Part shown: positions 8,439-23,397 of the stretch, piece by piece
Position numbering within the stretch: the first letter of the stretch is position 1
How the letters are laid out: each line of letters begins with the position of its first letter
Source of the DNA: Leptospira kirschneri serovar Cynopteri str. 3522 CT
Lineage (GTDB): Bacteria; Spirochaetota; Leptospiria; Leptospirales; Leptospiraceae
Length of the DNA stretch: 64,000 nt
Direction: 5' to 3'
Assembly: GCF_000243695.2 (NCBI RefSeq)
Contig: NZ_AHMN02000007.1
Location: 248,001-312,000, forward strand
The notes under the pieces: generated by a model
The model's input: only the letters and a program-made list of their open reading frames with translations
Told to the model about the DNA's origin: nothing
Database searches by the model: none
Program-made: the position numbers and the translations under genes

Positions 8439-9348
8439 TTGAAATCCTCTCCATTAATTCCTCCGCTAAAGAAGAAAACATCTGCATAGCTTTGTTGTCG
8501 TATTCTCCCAAAAGTTTTTTCTTGGCCTGAGCCTGCGGAATCGATTCTCTTCTATAGACAACGGTATCAAAAACTTCAAAATATTTTCGAATGGCGTCCG
8601 CAAGTCCCGCAAGAGCACGCGCGTCTTCATACTGATTTAGAACGGCCCCCAAAAGATTGAGCGATGGATTTGCTTTTTTTTTAATTTTTAAAATTGTAGA
8701 ATGTAAATCCTTTAGACCTTGAACGCTAAAAGCTCGTGTTTGAATCGGTATCAATACGTGATCGGCGGCGATCAAAGCATTTTCTAAAATCAGACCCAAC
8801 GAGGGCGGACAATCTATGATAATATATTTATAACTAGAACGAACCGGTTTAAGCGCGTCTTTCAAAAGTTCAAAATCGTCCCTTTCATACGGAGTTGTAA
8901 AATTGGCCAGATGGATGGAAGAAGGTAATAAATCCAAATCCGGGGCGAGCCTAATCAACAATTCTTTTACTGGAATCTGATTCTCTCCCTTATAACCCAA
9001 AGAATGAAACACGGAATTTTCCACGGCACCAAAAAAAAGTTGAGTGATATTGGCCTGAGCGTCCCAGTCCACGAGGAGCACGGGTGCTGACTTAGAAAGC
9101 GCCTCCGCCAAACATACCGAAACCGTGGTTTTACCTTCTCCTCCTTTTTGGTTGGAAACTGCGATGATAGAGGAATCGTAGGTTTGTTTTTCGGTTTTTT
9201 GAAAATATTTTTCTATTACTTCACGATCAAATTTTCCTTTTCCGGCAGTCGGAATTTTCCATTCCTTCACCTTGGATAAGAATTCATCTTCCGAGGAAAT
9301 TTCAAACTCATCTAAAATCTGTCTGATTGTTAGATTTTTAGAATTCAT
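8431..9348 (-). CDS. parA: ParA-family ATPase with N-terminal extension (first ParAB pair)
   Basis: A 305-residue deviant-Walker ParA/Soj ATPase. The motif KGGEGKT lies at 68-74 and the Walker B strand appears as YIIIDCPPSLG. About 60 residues precede the ATPase domain (MNSKNLTIRQILDEFEISS), resembling the short DNA-binding/autoregulatory heads of plasmid-type ParA proteins rather than the compact chromosomal Soj. It would drive segregation of parS-bound DNA and may repress its own promoter. The region upstream has an inverted repeat (9382-9398) fit to be its operator. The motif differs from the 250-residue ParA at 33319, so this is a second system. Confidence 0.88.
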   Translation of the reverse strand: MNSKNLTIRQILDEFEISSEDEFLSKVKEWKIPTAGKGKFDREVIEKYFQKTEKQTYDSSIIAVSNQKGGEGKTTVSVCLAEALSKSAPVLLVDWDAQANITQLFFGAVENSVFHSLGYKGENQIPVKELLIRLAPDLDLLPSSIHLANFTTPYERDDFELLKDALKPVRSSYKYIIIDCPPSLGLILENALIAADHVLIPIQTRAFSVQGLKDLHSTILKIKKKANPSLNLLGAVLNQYEDARALAGLADAIRKYFEVFDTVVYRRESIPQAQAKKKLLGEYDNKAMQMFSSLAEELMERISNG

Positions 9349-9381
9349 GAACCTTTAGTCTCTCCAGATCAATTTCATTTA

Positions 9382-9398
9382 GACAGATATACTCTGTC
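9382..9398. promoter_or_regulatory. inverted repeat GACAGA-TATAC-TCTGTC upstream of the first parA
   Basis: Six-base perfect arms with a five-base centre, 34 bases upstream of the parA start at 9348. The position fits an operator over the parA promoter. No binding data; inference only. Confidence 0.4.
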
Positions 9399-9449
9399 AA
9401 ATCAAACTATGTCGCATCGATTTCAAAAACACTAAAAACTGTATTGCGT

Positions 9450-9466
9450 GGGTAGGGTAGGGCGGG
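9450..9466 (+). other. G-quadruplex motif GGGTAGGGTAGGGCGGG
   Basis: Four GGG runs with loops of two, two and one bases, the tight spacing that gives stable parallel G-quadruplexes. It sits between the divergent parA and outer-membrane protein genes. Such a run is rare in this AT-rich sequence. Confidence 0.75.
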
Positions 9467-9499
9467 TTAATCTGTCTTGATCCGTCAATTCAATCTTTC

Positions 9500-9520
9500 G
9501 GGGTGAAATGATTGCACCCC
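9500..9520. promoter_or_regulatory. candidate ParB-binding site upstream of parA
   Basis: Imperfect palindrome GGGGTG-AAATGATTG-CACCCC. It shares 19 of 21 bases with 7847-7867 inside parB. The pair of sites flanks the parAB operon, as expected of parS. Confidence 0.5.
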
Positions 9521-9556
9521 AGAATTGTCGGTAATTTAAACTTAGATAATAAACCT

Positions 9557-10654
<1,098 letters not shown>

Positions 10655-10723
10655 GGAAATTCCAATTCTAAGTTTCCCGATAAAATCGGTAAAATTTAAA
10701 ACCAACTTCAAAAGGAAAACGAT

Positions 10724-11821
<1,098 letters not shown>

Positions 11822-12161
11822 ACAAATCTATATTACTCAATCCTAAAATCAAGTCCTCATATAATTGCCGTTTTACGGTAAGTGTCCATTTAAAATTCAA
11901 GATGATTTCGTTTTAAATTTTTAGCTTAACGTGAGCAGGACATAACAAATGCGAAAGCGATTATTATGCTGCGATCCATAGAGAGCCATAACCAACCCCA
12001 CAAGTTGAATAGGATTTTAGAATCAAAATTGAACTAAAGCACAACGCTCTATGAATCGCGTTGTGGGGTTGGTTATGATAGAGAGCAGCACCTTAGTTTG
12101 AAAAATTCCGAAAGAATTGGAGCGAAAAGAACTCACTCACGTTAACTTATGTGCGTCCTTA
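11822..12161. other. 340-bp gap between convergent hemH and hemG
   Basis: Filled mostly by the 11926-12145 repeat element. No gene seen. No separate terminator was recognised, although the large dyad inside the repeat could act on both converging transcripts. Confidence 0.6.
11926..12145. repeat. interspersed element with large internal dyad
   Basis: Ends are TTAACGTGAG and, inverted, CTCACGTTAA. Inside is a perfect 16-base dyad, ATAACCAACCCCACAA at 11988-12003 and its complement at 12061-12076. The 32 bases 11941-11972 recur exactly at 39750-39781. It lies between two convergent genes. Confidence 0.75.
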
Positions 12162-13430
12162 TTAATTCCGCATAACGTTCCAGGCTCTTTCCAAAATGGA
12201 ACCGAGGCCGATACCGTATCTAAAATTCCCTTCTACAAAAATTCCTTCCGGCAGACTTCGATCTAATTCTTTGTTAAATTCAAGAAGAGCTAAATCGTAT
12301 ATCGGAAGAGCCGATTTCCAAATCGTAACATAATGATTGAGTGGCTCTTCATTTTGAATCGTTATCTTTTTTCGATCCTCTTCTAATACGTTTATAATTT
12401 CCCTTTCTTTGAATTTTACGATTTCTTGATCTAGAGCGCCTCCGAAAATAAAAGTTTCCGAGTAATGTCCTTTAGAAACTCTTCCCGAAAAAATAGAAGA
12501 ATTGAACAAAACTCCTCGAGCTCTAAAACCAGAATCGGAAGGAAAAAGAATTCCGAATCCGTTCTTTTCTCCGAGCAAAGGTTGATTACCAAATCGAGTG
12601 ACGGTTACAATTCCTAGAGTTTTACATAACTTTTCATATCTTTTAAATACTGGAAAACTGGATGATAGTAATTTTAAAGAAGATTCTAAGCCACAAGAAA
12701 GAATAATTTTCGAATTAGGATATTTTTTTCTAATCGAGCTTAGAGTAGGGGATTCTTGCGAATAATATATCTTAGAATTTGGAGACGATTTAATTTTCGC
12801 TTCCATTGCGTTTAAAAGTTCTCCTAAACCACCCCTAAAACTTACCGTTCCTCTTTTTTGTTTTGGATTTTTTGTTTTTATTTTTTTAATTCTACGAATA
12901 TTCTTCAGTAAGGAGCCCTTAGAAGTAATCCAACCTCCTAACACAAGTTCGGCGGACATATCCTTTAGATTTCCTGCGTAAATTCCGCCTAGGCCTGGTT
13001 CCAATACGTTTTTTACCGCACCTTTCCCCAATACACGAACTCCCCACTGATAAACGGATTCTCCCGTTCGAATCTCGGCGGAGATCACTAAAATTCCATA
13101 TAACACGCGCAAGGTGTCTAAAAAAGAAAGTGGAAATCTTGTAGGAGATCCATTTTTCCAGATAAATCTTTTTTTTGATTTTTTTTCTGCAGTAAGAATT
13201 TTCAAACCAAGCGTGGAAGCAAGCTCCTCGAGTTGATACGAATTTAAGACTCCATTGGCCGCAGTTTCTACAAGTCCAAAAGGTGTTTGGATGGATCCTA
13301 CCAATCCTCCGGACCGGTTCTGTTTTTCGTAAAGAAACACAGACTTTCCCTCTAAAACGGCAAGAGTAGAATAAAGAAGTCCGGTAAAACCCGCTCCGAT
13401 GACTATATAATCCGGTGATTGTGTTCTCAC
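12162..13430 (-). CDS. hemG: protoporphyrinogen oxidase (HemY type)
   Basis: A 422-residue FAD-dependent amine-oxidase-fold enzyme that oxidises protoporphyrinogen IX to protoporphyrin IX. The FAD motif IGAGFTGL is at 11-18, followed by LYEKQNRSGGLVGSI (34-48). GLGGIYAGNLKDMS in the middle and a C-terminal YGIGLGSILERA fit the family's second FAD contact. Despite the traditional Leptospira symbol hemG it is the HemY/PPOX oxygen-type enzyme, not the flavodoxin-like E. coli HemG. It lies downstream of the hem operon, separated by a membrane-protein gene. Confidence 0.87.
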   Translation of the reverse strand: MRTQSPDYIVIGAGFTGLLYSTLAVLEGKSVFLYEKQNRSGGLVGSIQTPFGLVETAANGVLNSYQLEELASTLGLKILTAEKKSKKRFIWKNGSPTRFPLSFLDTLRVLYGILVISAEIRTGESVYQWGVRVLGKGAVKNVLEPGLGGIYAGNLKDMSAELVLGGWITSKGSLLKNIRRIKKIKTKNPKQKRGTVSFRGGLGELLNAMEAKIKSSPNSKIYYSQESPTLSSIRKKYPNSKIILSCGLESSLKLLSSSFPVFKRYEKLCKTLGIVTVTRFGNQPLLGEKNGFGILFPSDSGFRARGVLFNSSIFSGRVSKGHYSETFIFGGALDQEIVKFKEREIINVLEEDRKKITIQNEEPLNHYVTIWKSALPIYDLALLEFNKELDRSLPEGIFVEGNFRYGIGLGSILERAWNVMRN

Positions 13431-13528
13431 GGATCTACTTTGAAAAGAATCGAAAGATTGTAAATCAGCAATCGTAAATTCTTTTTAGTATTCTTAAAAG
13501 AATTATTGAGTTCTAATATAATCCAATC

Positions 13529-14512
13529 TTAGAATTGATACCTGTATCCGAATGTGTATTTGGACTCAAAGGTAGGCCCATTCGTAAAACCGCCGTTTGT
13601 CGTTCCGGAATTCGCCATCGGATTGTAATCAAAAATCAGTCCTTTTGTCGCTCCGTTTGAAATTCCTACCGTGGAAGAAATTTGTCCGCCAAAAATAAAC
13701 GCATCCATCAAGTTGATGACATAGATTCCGGCTAACACACCTATGCTGGCTTGCAGATTTTTATAGGCCTTATCTACTGCTTCCCTTTTATCCTGGTAAG
13801 GACTTAACTCCTGATTGTAAAAATGAAGAACGACCGGATCGGTAATCACGGGAGGTAACTCCGGATTGGGCATTCCCAAAGCGGCGAGTGCGAGAGAACT
13901 ATTTGAGTATGGATTTCCGTAACTCTCGTATTCTCTTTTGGCAACTACATACTTGCGATTATTCTCATATACTGCGTAACCAGCAGCCAGAAAAAGAGTA
14001 GGATAGATGATCGCCGCAAACTTTCTTTCGCTTGCCCATTGTCCCCAACCTGGAAGCACTACAGATCTTGCAAGGGCTCCGACTCTGGAAACTTCCGGTT
14101 GTTTTTTAGGTGGAGGAGGCGGGGGTGGAACCGGTTTATTTTTTTCCGCAGCCTCTCTTTCTCTTCTAAGTCTTTCTTCTTCCTCTTGTTGTTTTTTTAA
14201 TTCTAGATTTCTTTGTTTTGTAAGTTTTTCTTCTTCTAATCTTTGGATTTCAGCGTTGCGGACTTTTTCTTCCTCTTCTTCGCTTACATCTTTATAAATT
14301 ACTTTTAAAATTTCTTTTTTAGATATTACGTGTTTACCGTGTTTTGTTTGGATCGTAAGCGTCTTTTGATTTTGTGTAATTACCTTACCTCGATAACTTC
14401 CGCCTTCCTGAAGTAAAACGGTCTCCGCCGAAATCGAAAAAATGAATATAAAAAGTATGCCAAAAACTAAAACGAGTTTTTCCAAAGATGATTTCAAAAC
14501 GGACCTTCCCAC
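13529..14512 (-). CDS. secreted/membrane protein with coiled coil and proline run
   Basis: A 327-residue protein of unknown function. Order of features: N-terminal hydrophobic signal (LVLVFGILFIFIFSISAE, about 12-29); a small beta-rich segment TVLLQEGGSYRGKVITQNQ; a highly charged coiled coil of about 60 residues rich in Glu/Lys/Arg; a polyproline run (VPPPPPPPKK); then ARSVVLPGWGQW and hydrophobic segments of the kind seen in DUF5683-like proteins; and a C-terminal strand ending FGYRYQF. Anchoring in the envelope is likely. It sits between hemN and hemG on the same strand, so it may be co-transcribed, but no haem role is known. Confidence 0.7.
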   Translation of the reverse strand: MGRSVLKSSLEKLVLVFGILFIFIFSISAETVLLQEGGSYRGKVITQNQKTLTIQTKHGKHVISKKEILKVIYKDVSEEEEEKVRNAEIQRLEEEKLTKQRNLELKKQQEEEERLRREREAAEKNKPVPPPPPPPKKQPEVSRVGALARSVVLPGWGQWASERKFAAIIYPTLFLAAGYAVYENNRKYVVAKREYESYGNPYSNSSLALAALGMPNPELPPVITDPVVLHFYNQELSPYQDKREAVDKAYKNLQASIGVLAGIYVINLMDAFIFGGQISSTVGISNGATKGLIFDYNPMANSGTTNGGFTNGPTFESKYTFGYRYQF

Positions 14513-14592
14513 AATAAAAATACAACCTTTGATTTTAAGATTGTACTTCTTATCTATAATTTATTGGACAACTTTTTTGACCGAAGATCGAA

Positions 14593-15942
14593 TCAAATCG
14601 AACTTGAAAAAACTCTCAATTCAGGACTTTTTCTGCGCAACCTCAAATCCAAACTTGTACAAACATTCCTAAGAAAAGGTCTACCTTTATCGGTCAAAGA
14701 GAGAAGATTTCCTTCCCATCTGACTAAAGTATCGTCCTCCATAGAGGCCAAATACAGCCTCACTTCTCCCAAAATTTCCTCCGGTACTATAACCTTTCCA
14801 CTGGTCGATAATTGCAGAATCAAAGACCTTTGTATCAGATCTTCCTCGTTCAACTTATGTCCCCGAAGTGTGGCGAATCTTTCGGCGTGGATACGCTTTT
14901 GATATTTTTTGACAATTTTCTCGTTTTGATGAAAACAATCCCAACTATCAGAAATTGCGGAAACTCCAAGCCCCAAAAGCATATCCGTTGTTTTAGCAGT
15001 GTATCCCATAAAGTTTCGGTGTAGATTTCCGTTTTTGACAGCTTGAAAAAGTGAATCCGATTCCAACGCAAAATGATCCATTCCGATCTCGATATAACCC
15101 GCCTTTAAAAACATTTCTCTGGAAACTTCGTATAATTCCCGTTTTGCGGAACCGGAAGGTAAATCTATTTCCGTAAACAATCTTTGAGACGCCTTAAGCC
15201 AAGGAACGTGCGCGTAACTGTAAAACGCGATTCTATCCGGACGTAACTCTAAGGTTTTTTTAACGGTGCGTTTCATGTTTTGCAGATTTTGTTTCGGAAG
15301 TCCGTAAATCAAATCGAAGTTTACGGAAGTATATCCTAGTTTTCTAGAAAGTTCAGTGATTCTTTCCGTCATCTCGAAAGGTTGTGTACGGTTGACCAAT
15401 CTCTGAACTTCCGGATCAAAATCTTGAACTCCTAAACTGATTCTCTTAAAACCGAAATCACGTAAGATTTTTAGTTGTGTATCTCTGGTTCTGCGGGGAT
15501 CTACTTCGAGAGAAAATTCGTATTTGGAAGATAGATTCATTTTTTTTAATATTGAATCTAAAAGAATTTCCAAATTCTTCTCCGATAAGTAAGTAGGAGT
15601 CCCTCCTCCCAAATGGAGCTCTTTTAACTCTCTTTTCTCTATTTCCGGAACCTCTTTTACATAATTAGAAAATTCTAATAGAATAGATTCTATATACGGA
15701 TCTTCCACGGAATGATTTTTTGTGATCGAAGTATTACAACCACAAAAAGAACAAAGAGTTTCACAAAATGGTATATGCAAATATAAAGAAAGCGATGAAT
15801 GTTCAAAACGAAGACGTTTTCTTACTTTTTCCAACCATTCTTCCGTGGTAGGATTTTCGGACCAGTAAGGTACAGTAGGATAGCTAGTATATCTAGGTGC
15901 GGGAATATCATACTTTGCAATTAAATCTTTCACAGCAGTCAT
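14593..15942 (-). CDS. hemN: oxygen-independent coproporphyrinogen III oxidase
   Basis: A radical-SAM enzyme of 449 residues that decarboxylates coproporphyrinogen III to protoporphyrinogen IX without oxygen. It shows APRYTSYPTVPYW at the N terminus and the cluster motif HIPFCETLCSFCGCN (CX3CX2C plus the extra Cys), then ELHLGGGTPTYL and DLIYGLPKQ. The ATG at 15942 is chosen because it overlaps the hemE stop as ATGA and starts at the conserved N terminus; an upstream in-frame ATG would add 30 unlike residues. Last gene of the tightly packed hem operon. Confidence 0.93.
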   Translation of the reverse strand: MTAVKDLIAKYDIPAPRYTSYPTVPYWSENPTTEEWLEKVRKRLRFEHSSLSLYLHIPFCETLCSFCGCNTSITKNHSVEDPYIESILLEFSNYVKEVPEIEKRELKELHLGGGTPTYLSEKNLEILLDSILKKMNLSSKYEFSLEVDPRRTRDTQLKILRDFGFKRISLGVQDFDPEVQRLVNRTQPFEMTERITELSRKLGYTSVNFDLIYGLPKQNLQNMKRTVKKTLELRPDRIAFYSYAHVPWLKASQRLFTEIDLPSGSAKRELYEVSREMFLKAGYIEIGMDHFALESDSLFQAVKNGNLHRNFMGYTAKTTDMLLGLGVSAISDSWDCFHQNEKIVKKYQKRIHAERFATLRGHKLNEEDLIQRSLILQLSTSGKVIVPEEILGEVRLYLASMEDDTLVRWEGNLLSLTDKGRPFLRNVCTSLDLRLRRKSPELRVFSSSI

Positions 15943-16961
15943 CGAAACGTATCTCTCACAATTTCTACAAATGTTTTCACATTGTATTCTGGCGTTTTTG
16001 GCATCACTCCGTGTCCCAGACCACAGACCCAACCAACTCTTTCTGCGGGGGGAAGTTCTCTAAAAGGTTTTAAATAATTCATTAGAACTTTCTTAAATTC
16101 CTCTCTTTCTAAAAATAATAAGGACTGATCAAAATTTCCTTGGATCATTCTATTTTCAGATTTAAAAACCTCTCTTAAATTCCATCTATGATCAAATCCA
16201 AAACCTGCGAGTGTGGCAATTTCTCGAATCATTTCAAAATGTGTAGATGAAGTTCCTCTTCCATAATATCCGACCTTTCCAGGATAAAAATCGGATAAGG
16301 TTTTTATTCCCGGCACTACGATCTCTCTAAAAAGTTCAGGGGAAAGATCTCCTCCCGCGGTATCAAAGATTAAAATTAACTCTGCTCCGGCTTCCAGTTG
16401 GATGGAGATATTCTTCTTTAAGAATTGAATTATCTTTTCTAAAAATTCTTTTCTTATTTCCGTCAAGGTTTTAGGAAGAAATAAATTTCCTTCGTGTTTT
16501 CCACAAACCGCATACGTAAACAAAGTCCAAGGACCGCCCACAAAACCAATCAGTGATTTCTCTTTTGGCAATCTTTCTAGAGTCAGTTGTATCGCCGTCT
16601 TTTGAAACTGCATAAAAGAAATTGAATCTTCTACTGACTTCAATTTGTTCAAATCCTCTTCAGAACGAATTTCTAAATCTAACACCGGACCTGAATCCGT
16701 ATAATGAAGCCCCATCCCCAATGCTTCTAAAGGAAAAAGTATATCGGAAAAAAGAATCGCCACGTCAAAGTCAAATTCGCCTACGGGACCGTAGGCGACC
16801 TCCGCGGCCAAATCCGGATTTTTACATAACTCTTCGAAGGAATATTTTGCTCTGAGAGTTTGGTAGTGTTTATGATAACGACCCGCTTGTCTCATCATCC
16901 ATACAGGAGGAATTTTTTGTGCGATTCCGCTTAAAACGTTTGTATATCTCTCATTCGGCAT
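15939..16961 (-). CDS. hemE: uroporphyrinogen decarboxylase
   Basis: Decarboxylates the four acetate groups of uroporphyrinogen III to give coproporphyrinogen III. The 340-residue length is normal. Visible signatures are PPVWMMRQAGRYH near the N terminus, which carries the substrate-binding Arg residues, FSDILFPLEALGM, GFVGGPWTLFTY and the C-terminal GLGHGVMPKTP. Its start overlaps the end of the response-regulator gene by 11 bases and its stop overlaps hemN by 4, so translation is coupled on both sides. Confidence 0.95.
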   Translation of the reverse strand: MPNERYTNVLSGIAQKIPPVWMMRQAGRYHKHYQTLRAKYSFEELCKNPDLAAEVAYGPVGEFDFDVAILFSDILFPLEALGMGLHYTDSGPVLDLEIRSEEDLNKLKSVEDSISFMQFQKTAIQLTLERLPKEKSLIGFVGGPWTLFTYAVCGKHEGNLFLPKTLTEIRKEFLEKIIQFLKKNISIQLEAGAELILIFDTAGGDLSPELFREIVVPGIKTLSDFYPGKVGYYGRGTSSTHFEMIREIATLAGFGFDHRWNLREVFKSENRMIQGNFDQSLLFLEREEFKKVLMNYLKPFRELPPAERVGWVCGLGHGVMPKTPEYNVKTFVEIVRDTFR

Positions 16962-17643
16962 TTTTGATTTCTCCGGTCCACTGATAACCGACTCCTCTCA
17001 CAGATCGGATTACTTTTTCTCCTTCTTTTCCGAAAGCCTGCCTGAGTCTTACGATCGAATTGTCTATCGTTCGATTGGTAGGAAAACTTTCTTCTCCCCA
17101 GAGTTTATCTAAAATTTCTGCACGACTGACCGTTCTATTTCTTTCGCTCACTAAAAAATGGAGTAGGGCACAGTCTCTTTTAGAAAGAGGAAATTCTTCA
17201 GCTCCTCTTTTGATCTGAAATCCTTGAAAGTCCAACATAAAATCCTTATATAGAAATCTGGTCTCTTCCAAGGAATGTTTATGAGATTCTAATACGTGTT
17301 TGACTCTTAAAAGTAACTCTTTGAGGTGAAACGGTTTTGGTATAAATTCCTCAGCGCCTAACTCAAATCCTCTGAGTCTTTCCGGAGCGCCTGCCTGTGC
17401 GGTTAAAAATAAAAACGGAGGACAGTCCTTACTTTCTTTCAACTCTTCCGCAAGAGTAAAACCGTCCCCATCCGGAAGACGTACATCTAAAAGAATTAGA
17501 TGAGGTTTTTCTTCCTTAACCAACTTTTTTGCAGAAACAGCGGAGACGGTCCAAAGAACCTCGTATCCTTCTTTTTCCAAACGTTCCTGTAGAGTTTCTC
17601 CAAGGGAACGGTCGTCTTCGACTAACAAAAGTTTGGCTCTCAT
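16951..17643 (-). CDS. hemR: OmpR-family response regulator HemR
   Basis: A 230-residue regulator with a receiver domain (acidic pocket VEDD, phospho-acceptor Asp in LILLDVRLPDGDGF near residue 53, Lys in FIPKPFHLKEL) and a C-terminal winged helix (SKRDCALLHFLV, TIDNSIVRLRQAFG, VRGVGYQW). Its place inside the hem operon next to a histidine kinase matches the HemKR pair studied in Leptospira, which controls haem metabolism through TGACA-N6-TGACA boxes. Such a box is present upstream of hemA in this window, so autogenous control of the operon is likely. It overlaps the kinase gene by 4 bases. Confidence 0.9.
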   Translation of the reverse strand: MRAKLLLVEDDRSLGETLQERLEKEGYEVLWTVSAVSAKKLVKEEKPHLILLDVRLPDGDGFTLAEELKESKDCPPFLFLTAQAGAPERLRGFELGAEEFIPKPFHLKELLLRVKHVLESHKHSLEETRFLYKDFMLDFQGFQIKRGAEEFPLSKRDCALLHFLVSERNRTVSRAEILDKLWGEESFPTNRTIDNSIVRLRQAFGKEGEKVIRSVRGVGYQWTGEIKNAE

Positions 17644-18556
17644 CGAACAGGTTCCTCCGGAAGAATCAAATCTACTCTAAACCCGGAAACTTGCGGCATG
17701 ATCCGCATGGAACCTTTCATTTTTTTCATTAACTTTTTTATAATATATAAACCAATGCCGGTCCCACTTGTACTTCCGTGTTTTTGAAATGGAATTCCCA
17801 AGTTTTTATACTTTCCGTCAAAGCCGGATCCGTTATCCGTAATCGTTATCAAAATCTGATTTGGTATTTGTTTTTCTGAAACCACTTTTAAGACGTTCGC
17901 TTTTCCGTGTTTTAAGGAATTTTCCGCTAGATTTTTAAAAATACTTTCCAATGCTTTTCTATCTGCAGGAACAAACACATCCTCCAAACGAGAAAGGTCT
18001 ATTTTTAATTCCGGGAAATCCTCACCTACAGAAAGAAACACGGAGCGTACATTCGTTCTTTCTATATAAAGAATTTCTGATCTTGTCAGGCTTGCAAGAT
18101 ACATCGCACGATTCATTTGAGATTCGATTCGTACCGAGTCTTTAAGCAATCTATGAATGAGTTTTTTTTCGTGACGATTCGGTGACTCTTCCTGTAGACT
18201 TTCCGCCTGAAGCCTAAGACTGGCTAAAGGAGTTTTCATTTCATGTGTTACAGTAGAAAAAAAATCGTGAATCATTTTGTTCCTACGAACGTCTCGATAG
18301 GATAACCAAATTAGTGTTATACCTCCTAACAAAAGCATGGAGAGAAAAAAAGTACCTTCCATTTTGATCATTCTACTCTGTCTTTCCAAAACCAAAAGAC
18401 TTTCCGAAGCCGCGGACGCGTCTAGTTTTGCGCTGAGACCGGCCACAGTATTTGTAAGTTTAAGACCCAGCAAAAACCACCATATTCCCAAAGAAACCGT
18501 GATCAAAAGCCAGATGATCGCAAAAAAAATCCTAGAATTTTTCCAAAGATAAAACA

Positions 18557-18557
<1 letters not shown>
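17640..18557 (-). CDS. hemK: sensor histidine kinase HemK (of HemKR)
   Basis: A 305-residue membrane kinase. Two transmembrane helices (about 10-33 and 70-90) flank a short loop of about 40 residues, too small for a large extracellular sensor domain. The phospho-acceptor His is in STVTHEMKTPLASLR, the N box is NLAENSLKHG, and the ATP lid is DNGSGF ... GTGIGLYIIKKL. Its partner regulator follows with an ATGA overlap, and its own start shares one base with the hemL stop (TAATG). It presumably senses haem or iron status; the ligand cannot be read from sequence. The symbol follows HemKR usage and is unrelated to the hemK/prmC methyltransferase. Confidence 0.88.
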
Positions 18558-22419
<3,862 letters not shown>

Positions 22420-22435
<16 letters not shown>

Positions 22436-23289
22436 GTCAGTTCTTCCCAACCGAAAATGAATTGCTGAGCTTCTAACTCTCTTTCTTCTATAAGTTCGTC
22501 TAAAAACGGCTGGAGCATTTTTCGAATCCGCCAAGTTCTTTCTTCGGTCTCACGAATAGAATCCAACATTTCGGCGAAAGATATATACGAAATCGTATCA
22601 GGCCAATCTTTTTCCAGAGGAACTTCCCTAAAATCTACTACAACCGTACCTCTCGTGATAGAATTCATACAACTGCTAAGATCGATAGGAGCCGCAATCA
22701 CGATTGCTCTATCGGCAGGATCCCATTCGTTTAATAATTTTATAGACACGCTAAATTGTTTAGAAAGTTCTAATATACGTTTTTGATTCCGACCAACAAG
22801 AAGTACATTTCGATGTTTTAACCAAGGAAGAATTTTTTCCGCGAGTTGTCCCGTTCCTAAAATAGAAACGGAATCGTAGTCCTTGAGATATTTATTTGCA
22901 AGCCCACCGTAAGATTGTTCCCCTATATTTTGAAGATAACGGGAACGGACACTTCTCGAATCTTGAATGAGAGAATCTCTGAGTCTTGCAAGATATTCTC
23001 CAAAAGCAGAGGAGGGGAGAATTTTAAACTTATTTCTAAATTGAGAGAGAACTTCCGTTTCACCTAAAAGTTTGGAATGAAGGCCAGAGATAACCTCTAG
23101 AACAAAACGGTATCCTTGATAACCGGAATATTTTTCCAAAGTAATCGGAAGACCGGAAGGTTCACGATGAATTCTACTGTCTGTGATCCAAATTGTACGC
23201 ATACAAGTAGACCAAGAATAAGAACCTGGAATTTCTAAATTTTCCCGATCTTTTTGAGTCGAATGATAAACTCTCAGAGTGGACCACAT
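22420..23289 (-). CDS. hemA: glutamyl-tRNA reductase, short form
   Basis: Reduces glutamyl-tRNA to glutamate-1-semialdehyde, the committed step of the C5 pathway. Recognisable parts are STCMRT with the catalytic Cys (usual STCNRTE), VISGLHSKLLGETEVLSQ, and a Rossmann nucleotide site VSILGTGQLAEKIL with LLVGRNQKR. At 289 residues it is far shorter than the usual 410-430: the segment before the catalytic Cys is compressed and much of the C-terminal dimerisation helix bundle is missing. It is the first gene of the operon, so it is probably functional rather than broken. A hem-box lies 38-53 bases upstream. Confidence 0.88.
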
Positions 23290-23326
23290 ACCAATAAAAG
23301 AACTATACCAGTTTTAAAGCGTTGAT

Positions 23327-23342
23327 TGTCAAAGAAGTGTCA
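23327..23342 (-). promoter_or_regulatory. hem-box, TGACA-N6-TGACA
   Basis: Read on the reverse strand: TGACACTTCTTTGACA, an exact match to the direct repeat bound by HemR in Leptospira. It lies upstream of hemA (start 23289) and between hemA and a divergent small gene (start 23398), so it could control both. Confidence 0.8.
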
Positions 23343-23397
23343 TTCTTATAAAAAAGTTTCTGTTGACTTTATTGAGACTAATTTTCAATTTGGGCTT

